Part shown: positions 17,738-27,846 of the stretch, in pieces
Position numbering within the stretch: position 1 is the stretch's first letter
Layout: each line of letters opens with the position of its first letter
Assembly: GCA_002163975.1 (NCBI GenBank)
Contig: CP019636.1
Location: 3,917,001-3,981,000 of the forward strand
Length of the DNA: 64,000 nt
Origin: Nostocales cyanobacterium HT-58-2
GTDB lineage: Bacteria > Cyanobacteriota > Cyanobacteriia > Cyanobacteriales > Nostocaceae
Direction of reading: 5' to 3'
The notes under the pieces: generated by a model
What the model was told of the DNA's origin: nothing
Database searches by the model: none
What the model saw: the letters and a program-made list of their open reading frames with translations, nothing else
Translations under genes and position numbers: made by a program

Positions 17738-18162
17738 TATTAAGATTCTTAAAGTGTCTCTTTATATAGTCATTTTCTCTAATTTCTAGAAATTAGGAAC
17801 AACATCGGGTTGTTGAATTAGTCTGACAATCATCAAAAATAAGAGGTCAGGCAGTTTGTTTAACAATGGTAGGCATTGCAGTTTTTACTCATTGTGATAT
17901 TATATACAAACAAATTATTTAAGGGTGCTTGACATTACCAGGAGTTGCTGCTGTCCGGTGCTTGAACCCTTAGAAAAGCTACTATCAACCAAAAATTTCT
18001 TACAAAAGAATTTTTGCTGTTATCTGGGGCTATCTGTGTCATTGCAAAGATTCTTGAAAAGTTGATTTTTTGTTAGTTTCTTTTGCTCTACGGGATTAAT
18101 AGGTAAAGAGATATTGGGGTGTATGTGCCACTCAAACTATTTTTGATGGTGTGGTGAGACAC
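17738..18162. other. Divergent intergenic region
   Basis: Upstream region of both the alpha/beta hydrolase (minus) and the SLH protein (plus). Apart from the palindrome at 17779 I see AT-rich DNA but no gene, RNA or repeat. Confidence 0.5.
17779..17796. promoter_or_regulatory. 18-bp perfect palindrome upstream of the hydrolase gene
   Basis: The sequence CTAATTTCTAGAAATTAG equals its own reverse complement. It sits between two divergent genes, the hydrolase and the SLH protein, close to the hydrolase start. It could be an operator for a dimeric repressor. No regulator gene is adjacent, so this is a guess from symmetry. Confidence 0.35.
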
Positions 18163-20196
18163 ATGAATCGAAGGTATTTAACAATCCTCAGCAAAATCAC
18201 TTTGGCTGCTTCGTATGTAGCCTTTGCACAGAGCAATCATCCCACAAAGGCGATCGCTTCTCCTCCGGTATCAGGCTCAGGCTACCCAGAGTTTACCTTT
18301 CCGACTGCTAAAGAACAAACTGCTGAAAATTCCCCAAAACAACAACCGATATTAGCCGATGATACAAACAATGAACAAAAGGTTCAGGTTGAGTTGCCAG
18401 AACCTGTCAAAGCAGCAGTTTTACACGACATTTCCCAGCGCTCAAACTCTGATATTTCTACCTTGCGCATTGTCAGAGCAGAAAGGACAACTTGGTCAGA
18501 TGGCTGTTTAGGTTCAAGAGCACAGGGACGTTGTGTTAGACCATCAGTACCTGGTTGGCAAGTTATCGTTGCTAGCGAAAAGCAAATATGGGTGTACCAC
18601 ACAAACGAGTCTGGAACTGTTACCAAGCTTGATGAAGGGTCAACTCAGGCAATTACTGCAACAATGATGAAGGGTCAAGCTATATCTCAACAAACTAGCA
18701 GCCAGACGACTATCCAACAACAAGTCATGAGATTACAACGCAGCACCCAAACAAGTGCTTTGGGGACTGCAACGACACAAACTAGCACTCAAGTCAGCAG
18801 CAAAAAACCAGGTGTCACCCTTGCGATTATGCAACCATCAGGTAACTTGTCAGAAGTCATTGCCCGAATTTCTGTCAAGGGTAAACACGGCAAAGGATAT
18901 TTCAAAGAGCGGTTTTTGGGTGACTACAAATACAAAATCAAGCATAAGGCGAAGTTCGTGAACGGGTTAAAAGCAGGTGACCGTCTTGTCGTGCGCTTGT
19001 ATGATACTCAAAACCGCTTTATCGGCTACAGCGAGTTTGAATGTTTGTCAGCAAACACCACTGTGAACCTGATTTTATCAGCCAACCCGACACGGGATAC
19101 CATTGTTCGCACCGTTTACGGTCTGGATGCAGACTTTGATCGCACTGTTGATCGAGAAACTACGACCTACGACTACTTCACTCAAGTGAATGGGCAAAAT
19201 GTCAGCTTTCTCACCAGTTCCAAACAAATAAAGACTAGCCAGTTTCAAATTCAAGGCTTGTCAACAGCTGCAGCAACCAGTGTTTATCCTGCTTCCTTCA
19301 CCAAAGGTGAGTTTGCAGTTGTCGGTCAATCTGTCAGTGCTGTTAGTCCTAACTTACCAGTGGCTTTGAAGGCTAAACTCGATGAGGTGGTACAGTTGAC
19401 TCCTGTCAGTGATGACGATAGTTCTATCTACGATGTCGCTCAGCTGATGATGAAATATCGGGAGGTCGGTGTAGCCAGTGGTATCCGAGTCAAATTTTCT
19501 GATGTTCCAACTAACCACTGGGCGAAAGATTTTATCGCCGAGTTAGCAGCACTGGAAATTATCGAAGGTTTCCCCGATGATACTTTCCGTCCAGATCAAC
19601 AGGTGACTCGCGCCCAATTTGCAGCGATGGTGAGTCAAGCCTTCGATAGGGTAGCAGTCCGAAGTGCAATAAAATTTAAGGATGTCTCAAGTGCATTCTG
19701 GGCTTACAAAGCGATCCGCGAAGCTTATCAAATGGGCTTTTTAGGGTCTTCAGGCGATGAGTTCAATCCCACTCAAAGCCTGACTCGTTTGGAAGTTTTA
19801 CTGGGGTTTGCGCGGGGACTTAACTACACTGTCAGCGGTTCCCCGGCAGCAATTTTGACGGCTTACGCTGATGCGAGAACGATTCGTAGTGATGTTAGGA
19901 ATGCCATTGCAGCACTGACAGAACGGGGTATTGTCGTCAGCTATCCTGATGTTCAGTCTCTCAACCCTGAAAAGGTCGCAACCAGAGCCGAAGTTTGCAC
20001 CTTACTATACAAAGCATTGGTCAGTACTGGTACAGTTGTGGACATATATTCGCAGTACGCAGTTGGACAACCCAAAAAGCTTCATTGTAACCAAGGAATT
20101 GGCAATGGTTCTGAGGGATGTGATCCTGGGAAATCCCAGCCCCATGGTGGTAGTAACGACGAAGGCGGACGTCTTCTTCCAGGAGCTAAAAAGTAA
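18163..20196 (+). CDS. Secreted protein with three C-terminal SLH domains
   Basis: About 677 residues from ATG 18163; an upstream GTG at 18151 is less likely. The N-terminus (RRYLTILSKITLAASYVAFA) is a signal peptide. Residues of about 70-150 form a conserved extracellular domain (SQRSNSDISTLRIVRAERTTW, then DGCLG...GRCVRPSVPGWQVIV). The C-terminal third holds three S-layer homology repeats, starting FSDVPTNHWAKDFIAELA, FKDVSSAFWAYKAIREA and YADARTIRSDVRNAIAAL. SLH domains anchor proteins to the peptidoglycan-linked wall polymer. The Gly-rich tail after the last repeat is unusual. Confidence 0.85.
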   Translation: MNRRYLTILSKITLAASYVAFAQSNHPTKAIASPPVSGSGYPEFTFPTAKEQTAENSPKQQPILADDTNNEQKVQVELPEPVKAAVLHDISQRSNSDISTLRIVRAERTTWSDGCLGSRAQGRCVRPSVPGWQVIVASEKQIWVYHTNESGTVTKLDEGSTQAITATMMKGQAISQQTSSQTTIQQQVMRLQRSTQTSALGTATTQTSTQVSSKKPGVTLAIMQPSGNLSEVIARISVKGKHGKGYFKERFLGDYKYKIKHKAKFVNGLKAGDRLVVRLYDTQNRFIGYSEFECLSANTTVNLILSANPTRDTIVRTVYGLDADFDRTVDRETTTYDYFTQVNGQNVSFLTSSKQIKTSQFQIQGLSTAAATSVYPASFTKGEFAVVGQSVSAVSPNLPVALKAKLDEVVQLTPVSDDDSSIYDVAQLMMKYREVGVASGIRVKFSDVPTNHWAKDFIAELAALEIIEGFPDDTFRPDQQVTRAQFAAMVSQAFDRVAVRSAIKFKDVSSAFWAYKAIREAYQMGFLGSSGDEFNPTQSLTRLEVLLGFARGLNYTVSGSPAAILTAYADARTIRSDVRNAIAALTERGIVVSYPDVQSLNPEKVATRAEVCTLLYKALVSTGTVVDIYSQYAVGQPKKLHCNQGIGNGSEGCDPGKSQPHGGSNDEGGRLLPGAKK

Positions 20197-20360
20197 TAAG
20201 TAGCTCGATGCAAAAATGTAGGATGCGAAGCGGGAAGCGTAACGCATACTGTCCTCGAAGACTAACGCATCCTGCTGACGTAACTGACTCATGACATCAA
20301 CTATTGACAAAGGACAACTTTCACAAGCTATTGTGTTACTTCAAAGCATCATAAACTGAA

Positions 20361-21401
20361 TCATTCCAGTCTCATCACTCCATTTTTACTCCCATCGCCT
20401 TGCACATATATATCTCTGACTGGAAAGGGAATTTTAATTCCTTCTTCCTGATAGCATTTGTGTAGTTTCTTAACAAATAAATGTCTAGCCATACGTTGGT
20501 CAAAAAATTCATTGACTCGCATATAAAGCGTAAAATTTATACTAAAATCAGCAAATTCATGAAATCTTATATAAGGTTCATTTGCTACTAATTCAGGAGC
20601 AATTTCTTGCATGACTTCCTTAGCAACCTTTACAGTGACTCTTTCGACTTGTTCAAGGTCGCTATCATAGCCAACTCCTACATTCATTGTTAATGTTATT
20701 TCTTTAACTGGGAGGTGATAATTAGTGAAAATAGCAGAAGCAAGCTTAGAATTTGGGACAATTATGACATTATTAGAAAGCTCTTTTATAGTCGTATTTC
20801 GCCATGTTATATCGGTAACGTAACCCTCGTGATTGCCATCATCTAGTTTAACGTAATCTCCTGTTCTGACTTGCTTTGAAATAATTAGATATAAACCAGA
20901 AAATAAATTTGCTAATGTGTCTTGAAGTGCTAGACCAACGGCTATACCACCGATACCCAATGTTGTCAGTATTGGTGTAATTTCAATCCCCAGAGTCTGT
21001 AGTAGAATTAATGTTCCTAAAACCAAAACAGCAACTTTAGCAACATTAGAAAGCAATGATGCAGAAAGACCATCAGTTCTACGAAAAAATAAATTTACAA
21101 ACCCAGCCGTTAGCCTGGCAAACACCACAGTAACTGTGTATAAAAAAGCGCCAGTAATAATTTTTTTGAGTAATTCCCCAATATTTGGCTCAGGATGGTA
21201 ACTAATAACTGCACCATAAAACCCACCAAGCAAACACCAAAAGAATGGCATACGATTCAGAGAGCGAAATATAATTTCACTTCCTGGAATTTTTCTACTG
21301 GCAACAATTTTTTTCAGTTTTCTGAAGATGATTCTTTCGCTTATAATTCCACCAAGCAAGCCAGCCAGAATAAATACAATTGGCAAAATCCAATGCATCA
21401 T
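20361..21401 (-). CDS. MscS-family mechanosensitive channel
   Basis: 346 residues. Membrane helices occupy about residues 1-150. The pore helix reads LGIGGIAVGLALQDTLANL, and the beta domain begins FSGLYLIISKQVRTGDYVKL, followed by VTDITWRNTTIKELSNN and VPNSKLASAI. This is the standard core of small-conductance channels that release solutes on hypo-osmotic shock. It is a single gene. The region just downstream (20219-20275) holds a GTAGGATGCG...CGCATCCTGC type dispersed palindrome. Confidence 0.93.
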   Translation of the reverse strand: MMHWILPIVFILAGLLGGIISERIIFRKLKKIVASRKIPGSEIIFRSLNRMPFFWCLLGGFYGAVISYHPEPNIGELLKKIITGAFLYTVTVVFARLTAGFVNLFFRRTDGLSASLLSNVAKVAVLVLGTLILLQTLGIEITPILTTLGIGGIAVGLALQDTLANLFSGLYLIISKQVRTGDYVKLDDGNHEGYVTDITWRNTTIKELSNNVIIVPNSKLASAIFTNYHLPVKEITLTMNVGVGYDSDLEQVERVTVKVAKEVMQEIAPELVANEPYIRFHEFADFSINFTLYMRVNEFFDQRMARHLFVKKLHKCYQEEGIKIPFPVRDIYVQGDGSKNGVMRLE

Positions 21402-21565
21402 AAAAATTGTGATTTGAAGTTGTAGATTTGGTTGTAGATTTGAAATTCAAGAAATTCCTGATATGAGATGAGACAGCAGAAATCCCAGATTCACAGTTAC
21501 AAGTGATAACGCGACGAGGTGATAAAAAACCTGTATATGTATGTTTTGTTATGTTCAACAAAATT

Positions 21566-22087
21566 CTACCTGGATAGTTCTCTGAGCAGTTGCTTGAGAT
21601 TTTCTGGACTTAGAGTAACTTTTACCTCTATTTGTTGGGTAATATCTCGAAGATTGAGGATATAGTTTTCACCAGATGAATCGAATGCGTATTGAGGATT
21701 TGTGATGGAAATAGTCTGATAAAGAACAGACGACAAACCTACACGAATGACAAGTTCCTTTTGAGACTGAGGAAAAATGTACAAAGACTGGCGGAGGCTA
21801 TCTAGTATCAGCTTGTATGGCGTGGTATTGCGTTCTTGTAGTGAATCAGGTTTACGCCAATACAGGGTGATGCCACGAATTTCTGGAGAATTTATCAAAA
21901 ACACTTCATCAAACCGTTGTGCTTCTTCCCAGTCGAGTTCACCCACTTCGCCACTTGGAGGAATAATCCGCTGTTGCCAGGTGACTTCTTTGCCATTGAG
22001 GTTTGCCCACCATTCGCGCATGATAGCTAAGTAGTTTGGATTTTCTGGATGACCGCTACTTTGTTGCCAGATAGTTTTCTGTTGCAT
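21566..22087 (-). CDS. Conserved hypothetical protein, soluble
   Basis: 173 residues, not recognised. It has no signal peptide or membrane segment. It is rich in Trp near the N-terminus (IWQQ, REWWANLNGKEVTWQQR) and ends in a helical segment (SPENLKQLLRELSR). Its length and charge balance look like a real protein. It lies upstream of mscS on the same strand with a 164-bp gap, so a shared transcript is possible but not evident. Confidence 0.6.
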   Translation of the reverse strand: MQQKTIWQQSSGHPENPNYLAIMREWWANLNGKEVTWQQRIIPPSGEVGELDWEEAQRFDEVFLINSPEIRGITLYWRKPDSLQERNTTPYKLILDSLRQSLYIFPQSQKELVIRVGLSSVLYQTISITNPQYAFDSSGENYILNLRDITQQIEVKVTLSPENLKQLLRELSR

Positions 22088-22822
22088 GCTTCGTGAAAAA
22101 GTCTCTTGGCTTGTTTGCTATTGTCCCCTGTTTGGTTCCATTTTCAACAAAACTGGGGTAAGTGTTAGTAGTTAAAACCCCAAAGGAGACGTAAAAATTT
22201 GCTCACTTGTTCCCAAATTGGCACGATGACCCCATAATCAAGCCGAACATGACTTGCGGATGATGAAATGTAAGCAGAAAATTTCGGGTGGTTTTCGCTC
22301 GTTCGATTTTGCTGTCTCATTCGCCAATATCCGTTCTTTTCTCTCCACTGCACTTAAGTGTGGTCTTAATCTCTCTGGAAGTGATTACAGACGTATTACA
22401 AGGAAATCTCTCTTCCTTGTTTCAAATCCTACTAGCTAGGCAGTTACAGTTCTTCTAAATAATCTTTAGCAAAGCACCCTGAATCGCTCTGAGTCTACGG
22501 AAGTTCGATTAATTATTTTGAGTATTTAGTTAATAGCTGTTTGATATCAGGCATTTAGCTACAAGATGTTTTCAGTTTAAGATAATTTTTTACTAACTGT
22601 CTTAACTGTCTACAAATTATTTTCTTAACTGTCTTAACTGTCCTTGCATTTTCGCTCTGATGTTGAGAATATTTAAATCCGTATACACCAATAGCAATAC
22701 ATCAGCAATTTTAGAAAGAATTTAATAGGTAAACAGCAATTAGAAACCTAGGCAAGAATTCTTTGATTTATAAATTGCATCTGCTAAATAGTCAATTATC
22801 AAAAACATCAAAAAGGTAATTA
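22088..22822. other. 735-bp intergenic region with TTAACTGTC repeats
   Basis: No credible gene. Four copies of the motif TAACTGTC sit as two 17-bp blocks (22594-22610 and 22626-22642) 32 bp apart, in direct orientation and about 180-230 bp before the TerB gene. They could be protein-binding sites for that gene. Short ORFs here are poor in coding signal. Confidence 0.45.
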
Positions 22823-23314
22823 ATGGGCACTCTTAAAGAAGTACTACCTGCTTCAGAATTTCTGAAAAAGAACTTAGGTATTTCCGAAATTCCCCTTGAA
22901 GCATACCTTAACTATGGATATGCACTGCTCGCCATTGCTGGAGCCGATGGAGAAGTTTCAGAAGCCGAACTTAATTGGTTACTAAATCATCAGCGCCTGG
23001 CTGGCGCTCCTGAAGAAGTAGTAGAGAAATACAAAACATTTGACTATAAAAATGCTGATTTAGAAAGCTTGCTGAGCAAAATTTCAGTTGATGTTTCTAC
23101 TTGGTCTAAATCAAGGTCATTGTTGTATCATGCAATTCAAATGTCTCGTGCCGATGACAATTACTCACTTGAAGAGCAAAAAGCTGTTAAGAAAGCAGCG
23201 AAACTGTTAAAGGTTGAAGATGATATTGCGCTTGCTCTCAATAGATTAGTAGAGACAGAAGAAGCAGTAACTGCATTACGCAAAGCGCTACTACAGACTG
23301 AGGTTTTAGCTTGA
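22823..23314 (+). CDS. TerB-like helical protein
   Basis: 163 residues. YGYALLAIAGADGEVSEAEL and LYHAIQMSRADDNYSLEEQ are the two repeated acidic helix-loop segments of the TerB fold (tellurite-resistance B family). These proteins are cytosolic, and their biochemical role, often linked to stress or metal sensing, is unclear. An AAAGGTAAT sequence precedes the ATG at a usable distance. It stands alone with its own large upstream region. Confidence 0.75.
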   Translation: MGTLKEVLPASEFLKKNLGISEIPLEAYLNYGYALLAIAGADGEVSEAELNWLLNHQRLAGAPEEVVEKYKTFDYKNADLESLLSKISVDVSTWSKSRSLLYHAIQMSRADDNYSLEEQKAVKKAAKLLKVEDDIALALNRLVETEEAVTALRKALLQTEVLA

Positions 23315-23597
23315 TTGAGTAGAACCTCAAAATCTCCATCAAGTTGATTCAGAGGGTGCGGGGTGTGGGAACCACGCGCAAGTAGAGCACAAGCCACTAT
23401 GAAGTTCGTGGTGTTCCGGGATTGAAATAAGGACATCCCCATTTCTTGTGCGTTTGCATAGCGTGTCCCCTTAAGACTCAGCGTCTCGAAATAGGTCTTT
23501 TTAGTGCGACTCTTAATAGCACTAAACGCACTCAGCTACAGGTCTTTTTCTTTCCCTACACCCTACACCCTACCCCCGACACCTAATTTTTTGTCAG

Positions 23598-24929
23598 ATG
23601 CAACCGGAATTCAATTTCTTTCAGCATTGGTATCCTCTTTCGCCAGTCGAAGACTTAGATCCCAAGCGACCAACAGCAGTGACACTTTTGGGACTGCGTT
23701 TAGTCATCTGGAAACCCAAATCATCTGAAACTTTCCAAGTGTTTTTAGATCAATGTCCCCACCGCCTTGCTCCCCTAAGTGAGGGTCGCATTGATGACGA
23801 GACAGGGAATTTAATGTGTAGCTATCATGGTTGGCAATTTAATCAGCAAGGAATTTGTACTCATATTCCCCAAGCAGAAAATCCAGAACTTGTGAGCAAA
23901 AATCAAAAAAATCTGTGTGCTGTAGCACTGCCAGTTCGTCAGCAACAGGATTTACTCTGGGTTTGGCCAGATGCAGAATCAAGCCTACAAGCCACCGATA
24001 CACCATTACCTTTGTCACCCCAAGTAGATGCAAGCAAAGGCTTTATTTGGTCTTCTTTTGTACGGGATTTAGAGTATGACTGGCAAACTCTTGTGGAGAA
24101 TGTAGCAGATCCCAGTCATGTTCCTTTTTCTCATCACGGCGTGCAGGGCGATCGCAAAAAAGCAAAACCGATTGCGTTCAAAATTGTGCAATCAACACCT
24201 AATTTGATTGAAGTGATTACAGAAGGACATTTTCAAAGAACAATCACTTTTGAACCACCTTGTCGCTTGGAGTATGCGTTCAGTTTTGGCGATGACAGCA
24301 AACGGTTTGGATTTGTCGCCTACTGTATACCTGTGTCTCCAGGTAAGTCTAGAATTGTCATTCAATTTGCCCGTAACTTTGCCAAAACACTCCATCGTCT
24401 CACACCCCGTTGGTGGGAGCACATCAGCGATCGCAATCTGGTTATTGATGGAGATATGGTTCTTTTACAGCAGCAAGAGTTTTTTCTCCAACAAAGAAAT
24501 TCCACTGAAAGCTGGAAAACAGCCTATCAGCTACCTACAAGTGCAGATCGTTTAGTCATTGAGTTTAGGAATTGGTTTGATCGCTATTGTCAGGGACAAC
24601 TACCCTGGAGCGAAGTTGGAATCAATGTTTCACCAACACGGAATATCAATAGCGATCGCCAACAAATCCTTGATCGCTACAAACAACACACCCAGCATTG
24701 TCATAGCTGTCGAGAAGCACTTTTGATTGTGCAACGCTTACAAGCAGTGCTTTTAATCTACTTTGTTATTACTGTTTGCGCTGTTGCTCTCCTTCCCGAT
24801 GGATTGCAACTTCAGCTGGGTTTACCCTTAATTGTGATAGCACTACTAGGTCTAGGAGCTTACGCTTGGCTGAGATTCTGGCTTCGTCCGAGATTTTACT
24901 TTGTGGACTATATCCATGCATACAGATAG
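23598..24929 (+). CDS. PaO/Tic55-type Rieske oxygenase
   Basis: 443 residues. The Rieske centre is CPHRLAPLSEG with CSYHGW (residues about 52-78). The mononuclear iron site is the NVADPSHVPFSHHG segment near residue 165. The C-terminal part has the CxxC motif (HCHSCREAL) and two transmembrane helices, as in pheophorbide a oxygenase, Tic55 and chlorophyll(ide) a oxygenase relatives. It is probably bound to the thylakoid or cytoplasmic membrane and oxygenates a tetrapyrrole or similar ring. The exact substrate is unknown. A ferredoxin partner is expected but not local. Confidence 0.88.
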   Translation: MQPEFNFFQHWYPLSPVEDLDPKRPTAVTLLGLRLVIWKPKSSETFQVFLDQCPHRLAPLSEGRIDDETGNLMCSYHGWQFNQQGICTHIPQAENPELVSKNQKNLCAVALPVRQQQDLLWVWPDAESSLQATDTPLPLSPQVDASKGFIWSSFVRDLEYDWQTLVENVADPSHVPFSHHGVQGDRKKAKPIAFKIVQSTPNLIEVITEGHFQRTITFEPPCRLEYAFSFGDDSKRFGFVAYCIPVSPGKSRIVIQFARNFAKTLHRLTPRWWEHISDRNLVIDGDMVLLQQQEFFLQQRNSTESWKTAYQLPTSADRLVIEFRNWFDRYCQGQLPWSEVGINVSPTRNINSDRQQILDRYKQHTQHCHSCREALLIVQRLQAVLLIYFVITVCAVALLPDGLQLQLGLPLIVIALLGLGAYAWLRFWLRPRFYFVDYIHAYR

Positions 24930-25292
24930 AGGCTACTTTCAGGCACTTTTGCAGTAGTTCTTCACCGCCAACAAGGCAATGCGTGAAACCACATTTGCTG
25001 CAAATAAGCTGTAACCCCTACCAGAATTGAGGCACAGGATTTATGACTCCAAGAGTGTCCAAATTATCTGACGACTGACGTTTTTATTATTCTTTAGTAA
25101 AATAACATATTCTAAAATTTTGTAAAGAAAGCTAGAAAAAGCGTCGTAGCAGTCTTGTTAAATCCTTAGCGTTTTAAGCTTTCTGTGTAAAGCTCTACCC
25201 TTCTCAAAAGCCCAGACACTACGCTTATGCCTACGGCACACTTTCTACTAACGGGGATGCACCCAAGGCGTAGGGCAGTTCAAAATAAATAC
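24930..25292. other. Intergenic region before the deacetylase
   Basis: 363 bp including the unlikely N-terminal extension of the next ORF. It is AT-rich with no visible repeat, RNA gene or clear promoter. Confidence 0.4.
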
Positions 25293-26210
25293 ATGGATTT
25301 GCCAATTGTTTACCACCCGGATTACGTTGCCCCACTCCCTGAGGGGCATCGCTTCCCAATGCCAAAGTTTAGACAACTCTACGAACTACTGCTATCAGAT
25401 GGCGTGGCGCAAAAAGAACAATTTCACACACCCTCACGCCCGTCACAAGAGTTCATAGAGTTAGTTCATACTCCAGACTACGTCCGAGCTTACTGTGAAG
25501 GCACTCTTGATGCCAAAGCACAGCGACGCATTGGGTTACCTTGGAGTTCAGCATTGGTGAATCGTACCTGTGTAGCGGTAGGTGGTACAATCCTCACGGC
25601 GCAACTAGCAATAAAACAAGGTTTGGCTTGTAATACTGCAGGCGGTACTCATCACGCCTTTCCCAGCTATGGATCTGGTTTTTGCATTTTCAATGATTTG
25701 GCGATCGCCTCCCGCGTCTTACAAAAACTTGGACTTGTCCAAAAAATCCTAATTGTGGATTTGGATGTCCATCAAGGAGACGGCACTGCTTTTATCTTTC
25801 AAGAAGACGATAGTGTTTTTACCTTCTCAATGCACTGCGAAGTCAATTTTCCCGGTACAAAGCAAAAAAGCGATTTGGATGTTTCCCTGTCTGTGGGGAT
25901 GGAGGATGACGCCTATCTGCAAACTTTGGCAAATTACCTACCAGATTTACTTTCCAAAGTCAAGCCAGATTTAGTGTTGTACGATGCAGGTGTTGACCCC
26001 CACATAGGAGATAGGTTGGGAAAACTGGCTTTAACCGACACTGGCATCTTCCGGCGGGAAATGCAAGTTTTGAGTACCTGTGTCGCTGCTGGCTACCCTG
26101 TCGCCTGCGTTATTGGCGGTGGTTATGCTGATGACCTCAAATCACTTGTGTATCGTCACTCTCTGGTGCATCGGGCTGCGAGTGAGGTGTATCGACAATA
26201 TCAATTGTAG
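25293..26210 (+). CDS. Histone-deacetylase-family hydrolase
   Basis: 305 residues from the internal ATG (MDLPIVYHPDYVAPLPEGH), preferred because family members begin here; an upstream ATG would add 22 atypical residues. Zinc and catalytic motifs are visible: AGGTHHAFPSYGSGF (tandem His), VDLDVHQGDGTA (Asp and His ligands), YDAGVDPHIGDRLG (third Asp) and IGGGYADD. Bacterial members remove acetyl groups from polyamines, small molecules or proteins. gshA follows after 122 bp on the same strand, but a functional link is not evident. Confidence 0.92.
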   Translation: MDLPIVYHPDYVAPLPEGHRFPMPKFRQLYELLLSDGVAQKEQFHTPSRPSQEFIELVHTPDYVRAYCEGTLDAKAQRRIGLPWSSALVNRTCVAVGGTILTAQLAIKQGLACNTAGGTHHAFPSYGSGFCIFNDLAIASRVLQKLGLVQKILIVDLDVHQGDGTAFIFQEDDSVFTFSMHCEVNFPGTKQKSDLDVSLSVGMEDDAYLQTLANYLPDLLSKVKPDLVLYDAGVDPHIGDRLGKLALTDTGIFRREMQVLSTCVAAGYPVACVIGGGYADDLKSLVYRHSLVHRAASEVYRQYQL

Positions 26211-26332
26211 TCAATAGTCAATCATTTCAAGACAGATTTGAGCCATCTGTTAATTAACCCAAACGTCATACACAGAATTTCGTCGCCTTCGATACAATCT
26301 ATAAAGTAAGGAGAGCCGAGGAGAACAGACTG

Positions 26333-27469
26333 GTGCTATTGAAAGGCTTTGAAATTGAGATTTACACTGGCACGCCTGGTGGCGATATTGTTGGACTCTC
26401 TGACAAAATTGTTGGGTCTTTAGATGGATTCGTTCGGGAACCAGACAGTCGAAACGTAGAGTACACAACTGCACCAGCACGGAATTATGACAAGCTTTTG
26501 TGTGCTTTGCTACGTCCTCGGCTCGAGCTACGAAACTTTATCAAACAATTGGGCAATTACACACTGATTCCAGGAAGCACCCTGTCGTTGGATGGTATTG
26601 ATCGCTTTTTTCGTTCTGACCCAGCAAACCCCTATCATGACTACATAGAGCAAACATACGGTACCAAAGTGGTAACAGCCAGTGTTCATATCAACATTGG
26701 TATCAGCGACCCAGAATTATTAATGCAGGCGTGTCGGCTAGTGAGGGTAGAAGCACCTTTGTTCTTAGCCTTGAGTGCCTCGTCCCCTTTCTTGAATGGC
26801 AAAGCGACTGGTTATCATTCCACACGCTGGAGTGTTTTTCCACAAACACCTTCTCAAGTCCCGTTATTTGAAAGCCACGCACACCATATTCAGTGGGTGG
26901 AAAACCAGCTTGCCGCCGGAACGATGCAAAATGTTCGTCATCTTTGGGTGTCAGTGCGACCGAATGGCGATCGCCGTCCCTATGACTTAAATCGCCTAGA
27001 GTTACGCATTTGTGATTTAGTCATAGATCCAATTTCTTTACTGGCTATTACAGCCTTACTTGAGGCGCGTATTCTACAACTAATCGATAATCCTTACCTC
27101 GATCCGTTAATTCAAAGCCCCTTCTCCCCAAACGAACTCGTCTCCTTAACTTATGCAAACGAAGCCGCAGCCGCGACTTTTAGTCTCGATGCTCAACTTC
27201 GGCATTGGCAAGATGGCAGAACCATTTTAGCTAGAGATTGGATTGCTGAGATATACGACGAAGTTTGGGCGATCGCCAAACAAAGCGGCTTTGCCTGTTT
27301 CCTCTCACCATTACAAAAAATTCTCAAAGAAGGCAATGAAGCTCAACAATGGCTGCAATTGCATCAAGTTGGTTTAAGTGCAAGACATGTCCTGACTCAG
27401 GCTATTCAGGCAACGCGAGAACGTGAAATAGAACTAGAGGACAAACTGTGTTCGCTTCTGGTTGCTTGA
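26333..27469 (+). CDS. gshA: Glutamate-cysteine ligase, cyanobacterial type
   Basis: 378 residues beginning at a GTG with a purine-rich GGAGAGCCGAGGAG before it. GFEIEIYTGTPGG, SLDGFVREPDSRNVEYTT and VTASVHINIGI are typical of the cyanobacterial GCS2-type enzyme, and the length matches. It makes gamma-glutamylcysteine from Glu and Cys with ATP, the first step to glutathione. Gamma-glutamylcysteine is also a possible sulfur donor for EgtB-type enzymes, so the window touches both thiol pathways. A palindromic repeat follows the stop. Confidence 0.93.
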   Translation: MLLKGFEIEIYTGTPGGDIVGLSDKIVGSLDGFVREPDSRNVEYTTAPARNYDKLLCALLRPRLELRNFIKQLGNYTLIPGSTLSLDGIDRFFRSDPANPYHDYIEQTYGTKVVTASVHINIGISDPELLMQACRLVRVEAPLFLALSASSPFLNGKATGYHSTRWSVFPQTPSQVPLFESHAHHIQWVENQLAAGTMQNVRHLWVSVRPNGDRRPYDLNRLELRICDLVIDPISLLAITALLEARILQLIDNPYLDPLIQSPFSPNELVSLTYANEAAAATFSLDAQLRHWQDGRTILARDWIAEIYDEVWAIAKQSGFACFLSPLQKILKEGNEAQQWLQLHQVGLSARHVLTQAIQATREREIELEDKLCSLLVA

Positions 27470-27503
27470 TTTGAGCTTTCTTCCTTGGAGAGTAAGCACC
27501 AGG

Positions 27504-27575
27504 GGCAGGGAGCAAGGGAGAAAAGAGTTAATCCACGTTAACTCACTCTCCCCCGCTCCCCACTCCCAAGCAAAG
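27504..27575. repeat. Palindromic dispersed repeat after gshA
   Basis: An inner perfect inverted repeat GAGTTAA-TCCACG-TTAACTC (27525-27544) lies between GGGAG-rich and CTCCC-rich arms. The type resembles the GC-rich palindromes found inside egtB and the debranching enzyme gene. Here it may serve as a transcription terminator. The rest of the 377-bp gap to trmL is AT-rich and empty. Confidence 0.55.
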
Positions 27576-27846
27576 CGGGCTCCTCTGCTTCTTCTCCCCC
27601 AATTCATCCCACTGTTCTGCAACGCTGGATTATGTCTTGTGTACTACAAATTGCACAAACTTAAAAAATATGATGTGTCTCAGAGGATTTCTCAGAATCT
27701 CTGAGATATATTTCATTTTGGTTTTAAATTTCTAATCAATAGAATGAGCGAATGCTTATTAAGAAAAACTATAATTGACCTCAGTCTTAAGATAGATTTA
27801 TAAAATTCAATAGATTGCTTGTTTCAACACATTTATCGATCCGCAA

